Shown here piece by piece: positions 6,766-13,234 of a stretch of DNA of 27,537 nucleotides (its first letter is position 1; every line of letters begins with the position of its first letter). The stretch is from a virus. The position numbers and the translations under genes were made by a program. Under the pieces are notes generated by a model, which worked only from the letters and a program-made list of their open reading frames with translations, ran no database searches and was not told the origin of the DNA. The stretch covers positions 1-27,537 of IMG/VR virus record IMGVR_UViG_3300031920_000109, one strand, 5' to 3'.

Positions 6766-7076
6766 TCTGTTTCCCCCGTTATCGGTTGGAATATCCGTTC
6801 CATAATTCCAGCAGAGTATTCCGCGAAGTCCCCCATGGCGTCCGCTGGCAGTTCTTCCGCGTCCAGCTTTTCGGTGATTCGCGCCGCCGTCAGCTTCAGG
6901 TCCGCCAGGCGCGCTGGCGTGATCTTACGGTCCAGGAATTGCTGAAGTTCACACCTGATCATTTCCTTCAGCCCCAGCAGCCTGGCTTCATAGCTGTACA
7001 GTTCCGCCGTGGTCAGCGAGTCCAGGCACGTGTGATCGCCACCGTGGGTTTCCCGGCATTTCATGCAAGTGATCAC
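6762..7076 (-). CDS. Hypothetical 104-aa protein with N-terminal Cys/His knuckle
   Basis: The first 17 residues, MITCMKCRETHGGDHTC, contain CxxC plus His and Cys and could bind one zinc. The remainder is helical (LTTAELYSYEARLLGLKEMI and later AARITEKLDAEELP), consistent with a coiled coil. ATGA overlaps join it to the genes on either side. It sits just before the metzincin-like gene in transcription order. Function unknown. Confidence 0.65.
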   Translation of the reverse strand: MITCMKCRETHGGDHTCLDSLTTAELYSYEARLLGLKEMIRCELQQFLDRKITPARLADLKLTAARITEKLDAEELPADAMGDFAEYSAGIMERIFQPITGETE

Positions 7077-7354
7077 GCGTCCCCCAGCAGCAGCTTCAGC
7101 CGCTTCGCCACGCCAGTGGTGCTCCTGTTCAGTTCCAGCAGTGGAAGCATTCTTCGCAGTTCGCCTTCCAGGCCGCGCAGGCGCAGCAGTTCAGCCGCTT
7201 CGCCTTCCATGGCCTGATCGTGGCCATGCCGCATTCCCCGCTGATATGGATCATCGTGCCCAGGTGGGCCGTTCACCGCCTTCACCGTGTGAATCCGCAC
7301 CCGCTGGCCGCCCGCCTTGTTCATCGCCTTCACCATTCGATCTTTCTCACCCAT
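7073..7354 (-). CDS. Hypothetical helical 93-aa protein
   Basis: Start at ATG 7354, preceded by AGGGA six bases upstream; a GTG at 7357 is less likely. The N-terminal half is basic, and the middle (HDDPYQRGMRHGHDQAMEGE) is His/Asp-rich. The end is a leucine-rich amphipathic helix. It overlaps the upstream gene by 8 nt. No family recognised. Confidence 0.6.
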   Translation of the reverse strand: MGEKDRMVKAMNKAGGQRVRIHTVKAVNGPPGHDDPYQRGMRHGHDQAMEGEAAELLRLRGLEGELRRMLPLLELNRSTTGVAKRLKLLLGDA

Positions 7355-7670
7355 CACGATTCCCTGTAATATTGCGAACCGGGATCCCCAGGGCCATCGC
7401 GTGATCCCGCTCCATCGCCATCCCGCCGGATACGTGCGGGCCCACCAGCCACAGTTCGTGGCACACGCCGATCACCGCCATGTCACGCCGTAGGCCAGCC
7501 GCCCGTTCTATTGGGTTCGCGTCATCCCACACTTCGCATTCAGTGATCCAACTGGCGACGATCGCCACGTCAGGGTGGGTTTCTTCCAGTTCGCGAACCA
7601 GAACCCTGGCCTTCGCCAGATTCCCTTCCACGTCCCCGGATACTGGGTGGGCCATGTAAACCACAAGCAT
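7347..7670 (-). CDS. DUF4406 / nucleoside 2-deoxyribosyltransferase-like protein
   Basis: The ATG at 7670 overlaps the upstream stop (TGATG); the longer open frame to 7772 is a shadow. The 107-aa protein opens with MLVVYMAHPVSGDVEGNLAK, the Rossmann-like first strand and loop of this family. It continues with a WxxEC segment and ends with VGPHVSGGMAMERDHAMALG, where a Glu after a Gly-rich turn matches the catalytic region of nucleoside deoxyribosyltransferases. Family members exchange bases on deoxynucleosides or cleave the N-glycosidic bond; many phage members are uncharacterised. The enzymatic role here is inferred. Confidence 0.7.
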   Translation of the reverse strand: MLVVYMAHPVSGDVEGNLAKARVLVRELEETHPDVAIVASWITECEVWDDANPIERAAGLRRDMAVIGVCHELWLVGPHVSGGMAMERDHAMALGIPVRNITGNRDG

Positions 7671-7930
7671 CAGATCGTTCCGCCTGGCCGAACTTCCAGG
7701 GACTTGTCCACCGCCACGCGTAGTTTCACGTGGGATTCCTTCAGCTGGCGCTTCAGTTCCCGGATCTGCCACACGATGGCTTCAGGGGCCACTTCATAGC
7801 AGTCCGGAACGGGCCGACCGTCCAGTAGGATCTGGGTGATTTTAACCAGTGCCGCTTCCGCTGCCAGCGCCCTGGCCGTCATCATGGCCAGCGCCTCCTC
7901 ATTCGCCTTCAGTATTTCGATCTCGCCCAT
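7670..7930 (-). CDS. Hypothetical coiled-coil 86-aa protein
   Basis: The ATG at 7930 has a well-placed GGAG; an in-frame ATG at 7945 lacks a good SD. The protein is mostly helical: IEILKANEEALAMMTARALA, then WQIRELKRQLKESHVKLRVA, with a short loop between them. It likely forms a helical hairpin or coiled coil. No family recognised. It overlaps the Cys-containing upstream gene by about 32 nt. Confidence 0.6.
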   Translation of the reverse strand: MGEIEILKANEEALAMMTARALAAEAALVKITQILLDGRPVPDCYEVAPEAIVWQIRELKRQLKESHVKLRVAVDKSLEVRPGGTI

Positions 7931-8144
7931 TTTCTTCACTCCCATGTCTGTTTCTACGGTCAGCGAGTATCGCCAGCCTGATTCCTTGAACCGTCCAGAA
8001 CTTCATGGGGCCACCATTCACGTGGCACCGTTCCAGGCACTGGTCACAGGGTTCCGCGTACACGCGCCCCCTGTTCCGCATCGCCGCCAGCACCTTGTCC
8101 AGCAGCCCGTCAGTTCTCTCATTACAAAACCCGCAGCCCATCAT
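7899..8144 (-). CDS. Small Cys-containing protein (81 aa)
   Basis: Starts MMGCGFCNERTDGLLDKVLA in an ATGA overlap with the upstream gene. A later CDQCLERCHV motif about 30 residues on completes a possible four-Cys zinc site. The C-terminal ~20 residues are charged and overlap the next gene's start, so the real folded part may be about 65 residues. Function unknown. Confidence 0.6.
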   Translation of the reverse strand: MMGCGFCNERTDGLLDKVLAAMRNRGRVYAEPCDQCLERCHVNGGPMKFWTVQGIRLAILADRRNRHGSEENGRDRNTEGE

Positions 8145-8593
8145 TCACCCCACGCGCCTGGGCGCTGCCCAGCTTCGAATTCGTCCTGGATACGGTACGC
8201 CTGGCGTTCCGCCCAGATCCGCATATATGCCGAATGCCACGGGCCGAACCTGATCGCCGCCCACTCCCACAGAAACTGGATCCCATAGGCTGCGCCGAAT
8301 AGCAGGCCCAGGCCCATGATCCCCTGGATCGTGTGGACGCGTTCGTGGACGCGCAGGCTGGGCCGATCCCACTGGCGTTCGCTTGCGTACCAGATCACGT
8401 TGCAGCCCAGCGATTGCGCACCAGGCCGCCCCCAGATACGCGTCACCCCGTCCCGTTCCTTGGCCACCATTTCCAGGCACCCCGCCCGCCAGCGCCACGC
8501 ACGAACGCCGTAGGGTATCGCCAGCAGCAGGGACGCCAGGACGTTCAGCGCTGTGAAGGGAACCAGCAGAAAATACCACCAGCGCCACTTCAT
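8141..8593 (-). CDS. HExxH membrane protein, gluzincin-like
   Basis: A 150-aa protein with a membrane segment at ~7-30, a soluble loop (31-80), then LRVHERVHTIQ with His83, Glu84 and His87 forming HExxH. A second hydrophobic stretch (91-113) follows, and then IWAERQAYRIQDEFE, where Glu129 is placed like the third ligand of small gluzincins (pattern HExxHxxQ ... ExxAY). I infer a compact zinc-peptidase fold embedded in or next to the membrane. Activity is unproven, and such phage proteins are poorly described. Start and stop are both in ATGA overlaps. Confidence 0.6.
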   Translation of the reverse strand: MKWRWWYFLLVPFTALNVLASLLLAIPYGVRAWRWRAGCLEMVAKERDGVTRIWGRPGAQSLGCNVIWYASERQWDRPSLRVHERVHTIQGIMGLGLLFGAAYGIQFLWEWAAIRFGPWHSAYMRIWAERQAYRIQDEFEAGQRPGAWGE

Positions 8594-8868
8594 ACGCCCG
8601 GCCCCATCTTCGCCGCCAGTTCAGTCCGCGCCGTTTCCTTCGCGCCTTCAGGTAGCGCGTTGAACCATTGGGACAGGCGCACGTGCCCCACCTTGATCGA
8701 TTCCTTGAACCCCAGGCGATCCTGGATCATGGCCACGTCCACGCCGGTTTCCTTCGCCTTCCGGACGCGTGCCTGCTGATATTCATAGCGCGCATAGGCC
8801 AGTAGAATGGCGTCATCCTTGCGCCGCTTAAACCTTGATCGCCGCTTCGTTTTGTCTTTTCGTTTCAT
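8590..8868 (-). CDS. Basic 92-aa protein
   Basis: The ATG at 8868 overlaps the upstream TGA (ATGA); the frame is open to 8901, but the extension is a shadow of the preceding gene's end. The N-terminus is extremely basic (MKRKDKTKRRSRFKRRK), followed by a helical LLAYARYEYQQARVRKAKE and a segment IQDRLGFKESIKVGHVRLSQ that recalls a small helix-turn-helix. It may bind nucleic acid; this is inference. No named family. Confidence 0.65.
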   Translation of the reverse strand: MKRKDKTKRRSRFKRRKDDAILLAYARYEYQQARVRKAKETGVDVAMIQDRLGFKESIKVGHVRLSQWFNALPEGAKETARTELAAKMGPGV

Positions 8869-9209
8869 ACTCCGCTTCCACCATAGTTCACGTGGTGCCA
8901 CCGCTTACAGTTTGGACAGCACCATTTCAGTTCATGCCCGTCCGGACTCAATTCCAGCCCGATTTCGTGGCAGTGCCTACAGCTAAAATCCTGGCGCACC
9001 TGGCCCGTGGGTAGCGATTCGTCAGGAACCAGCGCGATCCCACGGAACGCGAACCCCGCCCATTCAGGGCGTGGCCCCATTTCCGGCATGGTGCCCACTA
9101 TGCCTTCGCAGGTTTCGCGGTTCGCCCTGAACTGCGCCACCACTGGTTCCGTGCTTCGCGTCATTTCATCGATCTGGCGCTTCGCTTCCATCATGTCTTC
9201 CAGTGTCAT
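8865..9209 (-). CDS. Zinc-ribbon protein (114 aa)
   Basis: The N-terminal half is helical (MTLEDMMEAKRQIDEMTRST). The C-terminal half holds FSCRHCHEIGLELSPDGHE and WCCPNCKRWHH, a CxxC-N(~20)-CxxC zinc ribbon ending close to the C-terminus. ATGA overlaps mark both ends. Function unknown. It is one of eight Cys-rich products in the accessory block. Confidence 0.7.
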   Translation of the reverse strand: MTLEDMMEAKRQIDEMTRSTEPVVAQFRANRETCEGIVGTMPEMGPRPEWAGFAFRGIALVPDESLPTGQVRQDFSCRHCHEIGLELSPDGHELKWCCPNCKRWHHVNYGGSGV

Positions 9210-9508
9210 TTCGGCCGCACCTTCCGCCAGCGAACTGGCACCGTCTTACCCATCACGCGCATGTCTTCAGCTGCCAGGGACTCGTTCATTCGAAGCATGG
9301 CCGCGCCGTCCCAATAGTCCCACGCCACAGTGGCCGTGTACCACTTCCCGGATTTCGCCTGGACTTCGATTTCATCACCGCCCAGCACCTGGGCCATGGT
9401 TCCCACTTCGCCCACTTTGCAGTTCTTCCACGCCCGCTTCCCCGTCAGCTTCCGTTCTTCCGTGAACATGGGGCCAGTAGCACCGCGATCAGCGTCCCCA
9501 TGTCTCAT
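9206..9508 (-). CDS. Hypothetical beta-rich 100-aa protein
   Basis: Starts in an ATGA overlap with the resolvase-like gene. A central run (VGEVGTMAQVLGGDEIEVQA, then SGKWYTATVAWDYWDG) suggests a small beta-barrel such as an SH3-like fold. The C-terminus is basic (VPVRWRKVRPK). An internal ATG at codon 14 is an alternative start. No family recognised. Confidence 0.65.
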   Translation of the reverse strand: MRHGDADRGATGPMFTEERKLTGKRAWKNCKVGEVGTMAQVLGGDEIEVQAKSGKWYTATVAWDYWDGAAMLRMNESLAAEDMRVMGKTVPVRWRKVRPK

Positions 9509-9957
9509 TCCGAAACCGCCGCCACTGTCACTTCCACACCCACCACTTCGCCTGGCTTCGCGTACATTTTGGACGCCACCAGGCGCGTCACGTAGCTGTC
9601 ATCCGTCCACGCTTCAGCGTCCGTCAGCGAGTCTTCCACGCATCGCACCAGTTTGGAAAGATCTGGGCTGCTGATCTTCGCCAGGGGCGCACCCTTCGCC
9701 AGCTCCCCGGACTTCAGCACGTGCGAAGGTGGCCGTGAAAAGCGGAACCGAACGCCCAGCACCACTGGACCGTCGATCAGTTCGTGGCCCTGTTCGCGCA
9801 TCGCCACCGTGGCCATCCGTGTCACCTTCACGCGCCAGGCGCTGTGGCCCTTCGTTGATTCGTAGATCATGGGTTTTTTCTTAGTCCCACGCCGCCCCAC
9901 GAACTTGATCCTGTGGTTCCCCTGTGGAACCGGGACGCCAGGAACGTGGAACTTCAG
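9505..9957 (-). CDS. rusA: RusA-like Holliday junction resolvase, possible CTG start
   Basis: The 150-aa form begins LKFHVPGVPVPQGNHRIK, the usual first strand of RusA-family proteins. The active-site region is SSPDLSKLVRCVEDSLTDAE followed by AWTDDSYV, matching the RusA pattern DLDN...K...DAL...DD. The second Asp and the Lys of E. coli RusA are Ser and Arg here, while the first Asp and the later Asp pair remain. RusA dimers cut Holliday junctions. The start is unusual: no ATG/GTG/TTG lies at the family start, but a CTG overlaps the upstream TGA as CTGA, like the ATGA junctions around it. The alternative is an ATG at 10212 giving an 85-residue low-complexity extension that would fully overlap a credible gene. 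Confidence 0.8.
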   Translation of the reverse strand: MKFHVPGVPVPQGNHRIKFVGRRGTKKKPMIYESTKGHSAWRVKVTRMATVAMREQGHELIDGPVVLGVRFRFSRPPSHVLKSGELAKGAPLAKISSPDLSKLVRCVEDSLTDAEAWTDDSYVTRLVASKMYAKPGEVVGVEVTVAAVSE

Positions 9958-10208
9958 GACAGCGCCGCCGTTACCATCAGCGCGCCCATCGTCATCAGCG
10001 CCAGCGCCACGAACGGCCACACCAGGTGGGCTGGGCGTTCGCCGTAGAACTGCGCCCACTGGTAAAGCTGCGCCCTGTTCATCCCCTGGGGATTTTCCGG
10101 ATCCGGTTTCCGGATCTGCTCTGGGTGCTTCCACGTCACTGGCGCCCACTTTGACAGCTTTCCGGTTTCCCCGCGTACTATTTCCAGCCTTGCTTTTTCT
10201 TTTGCCAT
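9954..10208 (-). CDS. Small C-terminally anchored membrane protein (84 aa)
   Basis: The ATG at 10208 directly follows the upstream TGA. The N-terminal part is charged and Trp/Pro-rich (SKWAPVTWKHPEQIRKPDPE), and the last ~25 residues are a single hydrophobic span, HLVWPFVALALMTMGALMVT, ending at the stop. This looks like a tail-anchored inner-membrane protein. Codon use is typical of the genome, which argues that this frame rather than the overlapping RusA extension is translated. Function unknown. Confidence 0.65.
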   Translation of the reverse strand: MAKEKARLEIVRGETGKLSKWAPVTWKHPEQIRKPDPENPQGMNRAQLYQWAQFYGERPAHLVWPFVALALMTMGALMVTAALS

Positions 10209-10772
10209 TCATTCCCGTCCGCCTGTTCTTGTGATCATGCACTCCCCCGGTGGGTTTGCTGGTTTGCAGTTCGTCCAGAATGCAGACCACTGGCCTGGTG
10301 ATTTCTGGCGTTCGCCGTGTTTTCTGTGGACTTCAAGATCTTCGTACTCCCCCACGCATTCCACCAGTTTTCCGTTCGCCATGCCCATGTCAGGGCCACC
10401 CCACACGTAGCCGATCCGATCCCGTGGCCACACGATCCAGCCTGGAAGTTCGAACGGCGACTGGCGAAGGTGGCGGAACTGTTCCACCGAAAACGCGCAC
10501 CACACGAAGCGCATGGTTCCCAGGTGCCGCGCCTGTTCCAGTTGGTATTTCGCCCACCATGCCTGCGCCGCTCCACGTCCGCCCGGGTGGTTGCAGTAGG
10601 TCCGCTTCGCCCACTTGCGATCCAGCCCTGATTCGTGGCCGCCGCCTTCGTAGTCCATGGGACACGGATCCCACAGGTATTCGCCGCCCATGGTGGCGAA
10701 CGCCCACGCCATCCATTCTTCAGGCGTCCACCAGGTGTGGGCATAGTTCCCGTGCATCTTCGCCAGGTTCAA
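10209..10772 (-). CDS. Dam-like DNA N6-adenine methyltransferase family protein
   Basis: A 187-aa protein. It opens with YAHTWWTPEEWMAWAFATMG and continues with YLWDPCPMD, the layout of phage Dam-type methylases (tryptophan-TP near the start, then DxCA/P). The catalytic position, normally NPPY or DPPY, reads CNHPGGRG (Asn, His, Pro, Gly). A later WCAFSVEQFRHLRQSP and WPRDRIGYVWGG continue the Rossmann-like pattern. I judge it a divergent member; whether it methylates DNA is uncertain because the NPPY aromatic is missing. It overlaps the helicase loader by ATGA. Confidence 0.5.
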   Translation of the reverse strand: MNLAKMHGNYAHTWWTPEEWMAWAFATMGGEYLWDPCPMDYEGGGHESGLDRKWAKRTYCNHPGGRGAAQAWWAKYQLEQARHLGTMRFVWCAFSVEQFRHLRQSPFELPGWIVWPRDRIGYVWGGPDMGMANGKLVECVGEYEDLEVHRKHGERQKSPGQWSAFWTNCKPANPPGECMITRTGGRE

Positions 10773-11428
10773 AGTCCTACCCGCCGATCCGCGCCCTGAA
10801 GTGATTTCCAGCGCGCATTCGCCCGCAGCCTGGACAGGATCCGCGCCAGATAGCGTTCCTTGAACTGCGCAGGCGTCAGGTTCGTGGTGATTATCAGCCT
10901 GGCGAACCGCCCCGCGTACACGTCGATCAGTTCGTCCAGGTCCGCCAGGAAATTCCCTTTCGCGTCAGCGTATTCAGCGCCCAGGTCATCGAACACCAGC
11001 GCCGTGGCGCCCTTCCACTGCGCCCGCGCTTCCCGATCGTATCTGGAAACCGTTTCAAATTCAGAAACGCGCAGGAATACGGGCCGCGATCCGCCGTGTT
11101 CAGCCAGCCACCTGATCGCCGCCAGCGTCTTCCCGGATCCCACTCCACCTGCTAGAATCCGGATCCCGCGTTCGTCCGTGTGGAAATCGCGCAGGGCCAG
11201 AACAGATTCCGCGCCCACGTCGAACCACTCCGCGAAGGAATCACGCACAGCCCGTTCAGGGGCCCCGCCTTCCAGGACGCGCACACGTGCCAGCTTTTCG
11301 TCCGTGGCCCGTGTGGCCGCTTCCTGGGCTTCCAGTTCAGCCTGGATCCCAGCATCGCGGGCCGCCCACTCCGCTTCCGTCAGGTTCGGAAGTTCCAGGG
11401 CCGCCAGGGTGTCAGCTCCGAACTTCAC
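10769..11428 (-). CDS. DnaC/IstB-like helicase loader ATPase
   Basis: This is a 219-aa AAA+ protein. The N-terminal ~85 residues are helical and probably bind the replicative helicase. Walker A is GGVGSGKT (residues ~94-101), Walker B ALVFDDLGAEY (~143-153), sensor-1 LIITTNL, and an Arg-finger-like RILSRLRAN lies near the C-terminus. Such loaders open the DnaB ring and place it on the melted origin. It sits directly after the replication initiator-like gene with an ATGA overlap, as in the lambda O-P or DnaT-DnaC type pairs, and before nucleic-acid-modifying genes. It would depend on host DnaB unless a phage helicase lies outside the window. Confidence 0.88.
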   Translation of the reverse strand: MKFGADTLAALELPNLTEAEWAARDAGIQAELEAQEAATRATDEKLARVRVLEGGAPERAVRDSFAEWFDVGAESVLALRDFHTDERGIRILAGGVGSGKTLAAIRWLAEHGGSRPVFLRVSEFETVSRYDREARAQWKGATALVFDDLGAEYADAKGNFLADLDELIDVYAGRFARLIITTNLTPAQFKERYLARILSRLRANARWKSLQGADRRVGL

Positions 11429-12348
11429 AGCTGAACTTCCCCGCCTTCGTGGGCTGAATGGGGCGCAGGTTCCACACGTCCCACGCGAACGTCATCGTGG
11501 CCCCTGGCGTTCCCGTTCCGCTGGCCCGCCATCGTGTCCCAGTGCTTCCGCAGCCTGGCGCCATCGTGAACCAGTGGCGCCCAGAATTTATCGCGCTGGC
11601 TGAAGGCGATCATGGCGTCGATCGTGGCCCACTCGTGTTTCTTGCTGTGAATGCGCAGCTGGTCAGCAGACTTCAGGATCGCCCGCACCCGTTCGGCTGG
11701 CGTCATCTTGGCCAGGTTCCCGTCCGGATTGTTTTCCCGCACGTAGTCCGCCAGAACCTGGGCCGCCAGGTGGGCCCGTTCAGGAATGGAATCAGGATCC
11801 AGGGCTTTGGGTTTCGCCTTACCCTTGGGTTTGGGTTCTTCATCGGAAGCGCCCGTGGCGGTTTCGCCTGAATACTCTGATCTATTCTCTTCTAGTCTAT
11901 TCTCTTCTAGTCTTGACGTTCCCACGTCGCTTTCGTCCCATCCCGTTCCCGCCGTCCCACCGTCACCGTCAGGTTCCGCCGCGTCCCTTTGCTTTTCTCG
12001 CCACTTGCGTGTTCTTTCAGTGCTGGTGGTGTTTTCGCTCCACTGTCCAGACCATCCCAGAATCTGGATCCCGTCATCTTCCAGCGCGATCAGCCCTTCC
12101 TTCACGCACGCCCGCAGCGCGTCCTTCACACGCCGGAACGCTTCCGCAGCTTCGAACTCGCGATCGATCTGAAGGTAGCGCACCAGATATTCCGGACTGG
12201 CCATCGCCACCGAAACCTTCCCCTTCCGGCCGTGGGCCTTGTTCAGAAGTAGCAGATTGCTGTAAATCGTGGTGGCCATGAATCCAGCAGCGAAACACCT
12301 GGGATTCATTGGCAGCAGGGCGTCCACCTTCGCCCATATCGCGCCCAC
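11425..12348 (-). CDS. Replication initiation protein (winged-helix, O/DnaD-like)
   Basis: GTG start at 12348, overlapping the HTH gene's TAG (TAGTG). The first ~105 residues form a winged-helix-like domain (FMATTIYSNLLLLNKAHG, then REFEAAEAFRRVKDALRACV and an EGLIALEDDGIQILGW wing), ending in STERTRKWREKQRD, a common linker in phage replication proteins. A low-complexity acidic linker contains SRLEENRLEENR, encoded by an AT-rich tandem repeat. A C-terminal helical domain with WATIDAMIAFSQRDKFW follows. In this type the N-terminal domain binds the origin and the C-terminal part contacts the loader encoded next. I infer the origin may lie within this gene. Confidence 0.72.
   Translation of the reverse strand: MGAIWAKVDALLPMNPRCFAAGFMATTIYSNLLLLNKAHGRKGKVSVAMASPEYLVRYLQIDREFEAAEAFRRVKDALRACVKEGLIALEDDGIQILGWSGQWSENTTSTERTRKWREKQRDAAEPDGDGGTAGTGWDESDVGTSRLEENRLEENRSEYSGETATGASDEEPKPKGKAKPKALDPDSIPERAHLAAQVLADYVRENNPDGNLAKMTPAERVRAILKSADQLRIHSKKHEWATIDAMIAFSQRDKFWAPLVHDGARLRKHWDTMAGQRNGNARGHDDVRVGRVEPAPHSAHEGGEVQL
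11881..11910. repeat. AT-rich 15-bp tandem repeat, candidate origin element
   Basis: TCTATTCTCTTCTAG occurs twice without a gap (11881-11895 and 11896-11910), within a locally AT-rich stretch of the replication initiator gene and encoding LEENR twice. Iterons in the initiator gene are known in lambdoid phages, where ori lies in gene O. Function here is inferred. Confidence 0.4.
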
Positions 12349-12599
12349 TAGATCTTACTCGATTTCCACGCCACCTTCGTGAATGGAACCGCGCCCTTTG
12401 TCAGTTCGGTGATCTTCCACCCCAGTTCCCGGCTGGGCATAAACTCGCCCCCCGCCAGCGCGTACACCGTGGACAGCCCGCAGCCCAGCGCTTCCTTCAC
12501 GTCCATGGGGGCCATCCCGCTGGCCTTCATCCATTCCCCGAACTTCGTGATCCGTGGTGGATTCACGCGTGGCCGTCCGCCTTTGTTTTGATCTTCCAT
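12348..12599 (-). CDS. Helix-turn-helix transcription regulator (83 aa)
   Basis: Start at the ATG at 12599, with GGTGG five bases upstream; the in-frame ATG at 12653 has no SD. The protein opens with MEDQNKGGRPRVNPPR, a basic GRP tail. Residues ~20-60 read FGEWMKASGMAPMDVKEALG then CGLSTVYALAGGEFMPS, resembling a Cro/CI-type HTH with a turn at ALGCGLSTVYAL. Such proteins bind operators as dimers. A GTTTCC...GAAACC dyad lies immediately upstream (12601-12625), consistent with autoregulation and with control of the other genes carrying this dyad. It precedes the replication genes. Confidence 0.7.
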   Translation of the reverse strand: MEDQNKGGRPRVNPPRITKFGEWMKASGMAPMDVKEALGCGLSTVYALAGGEFMPSRELGWKITELTKGAVPFTKVAWKSSKI

Positions 12600-12600
12600 T

Positions 12601-12625
12601 GTTTCCACCACTACCACTGGAAACC
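12601..12625. promoter_or_regulatory. Candidate operator, GTTTCC-N13-GAAACC dyad (site C)
   Basis: Perfect 6-bp arms with a 13-bp spacer (25 bp overall) directly upstream of the HTH gene start. The spacing equals site D at 16320-16344. The right arm covers part of the leader with the SD, so binding could block both transcription and translation initiation. Confidence 0.4.
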
Positions 12626-12678
12626 TGTGGCTGTCCAGTTTACTGCTCGCCATCCGAGATCGCAGCCAGCCGATACGT

Positions 12679-12705
12679 GTCAGTTAGCGTCAGTTAGCGT
12701 CAACC
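12679..12705. repeat. GTCAGTTAGC direct repeats phased at 10 bp
   Basis: GTCAGTTAGC at 12679 and 12689, then GTCAACC at 12699: three GTCA boxes one helical turn apart, about 80-105 bp upstream of the HTH gene. On the minus strand the group begins TTGACG, which could serve as a -35 element, but no good -10 was seen at 17 bp. The rest of the gap 12626-12848 holds only very short unconvincing frames. Confidence 0.35.
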
Positions 12706-12848
12706 GCCGCCACCGTCTTCAGGTTCCGCTATTCTTGGCCATTTCCGTGGTTCGCTGTTTCCCACTCAATGGCAGCCGCCTGGTGATCATGTCCACCGTT
12801 TCCTGGCGCCTGGGCATTGCTCAAAGCCCACACCGTGGCCGACCATCT

Positions 12849-13136
12849 TCACCCGTACCAGATCCGCCCTAGATCCCCAGCTTCCTGGGCCACGCTGGCC
12901 AGCTGGCGAACGCGCCGCACCAGTTCAGGATCCTGGGCATTTGACAGGATCCGCCTGCATTCCTTCGCCACGTCACGCGCCGCGAACTCCCCCACCATTT
13001 CTGTGGTTTCATCCATCAGCAGCCCCATGGCGCGCAGTACCAGTCCAGCACCTTCCTGGTGGAAGTTCGCCCAGCGCACGCCCATTGTGTCCATCTCGTC
13101 CGCACGTTCACCGATTATTCCAAAGGTCACTGACAT
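12849..13136 (-). CDS. Hypothetical helical 95-aa protein
   Basis: Starts MSVTFGIIGERADEMDTMGV and is largely helical afterwards (AARDVAKECRRILSNAQDPE, then LVRRVRQLASVAQEAGDL). No known domain. A GGAG lies only 4 nt before the ATG, which is a short spacing. The same frame is open upstream for a further ~36 sense codons without an ATG, GTG or TTG. The gene may therefore be the remnant of a longer one disrupted by a frameshift, or may start at the given ATG. Confidence 0.6.
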   Translation of the reverse strand: MSVTFGIIGERADEMDTMGVRWANFHQEGAGLVLRAMGLLMDETTEMVGEFAARDVAKECRRILSNAQDPELVRRVRQLASVAQEAGDLGRIWYG

Positions 13137-13141
13137 CAGGC

Positions 13142-13182
13142 TCCAACTGTACTGGAAACCGTTCTGGTTTCCAATAGGAAAC
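13142..13182. promoter_or_regulatory. Cluster of GGTTTCC/GGAAACC half-sites (site B)
   Basis: Contains TCCAACTGTACTGGAAACC (13142-13160, 17 of 19 identical to site A), then the inverted pair GGAAACC-N5-GGTTTCC (13154-13172) and GTTTCC-AATA-GGAAAC (13167-13182). Overlapping dyads upstream of a start codon are typical of operators. Function inferred. Confidence 0.4.
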
Positions 13183-13234
13183 GCGCCGCACCCATCGTCC
13201 CAGCACTCGTGCGCATCATCAAGCGCCTGCCGTG

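Noticed and set aside
11046-11070. Another GGAAACC/GTTTC/GAAAC cluster
   Set aside because: It lies inside the helicase-loader coding sequence, where such triplets are common; not counted as a regulatory site.
12719-12846. Tiny minus-strand frames (19-32 codons) between the 95-aa gene and the HTH gene
   Set aside because: No convincing SD or protein-like features. The only notable content of this gap is the phased repeat and dyad.
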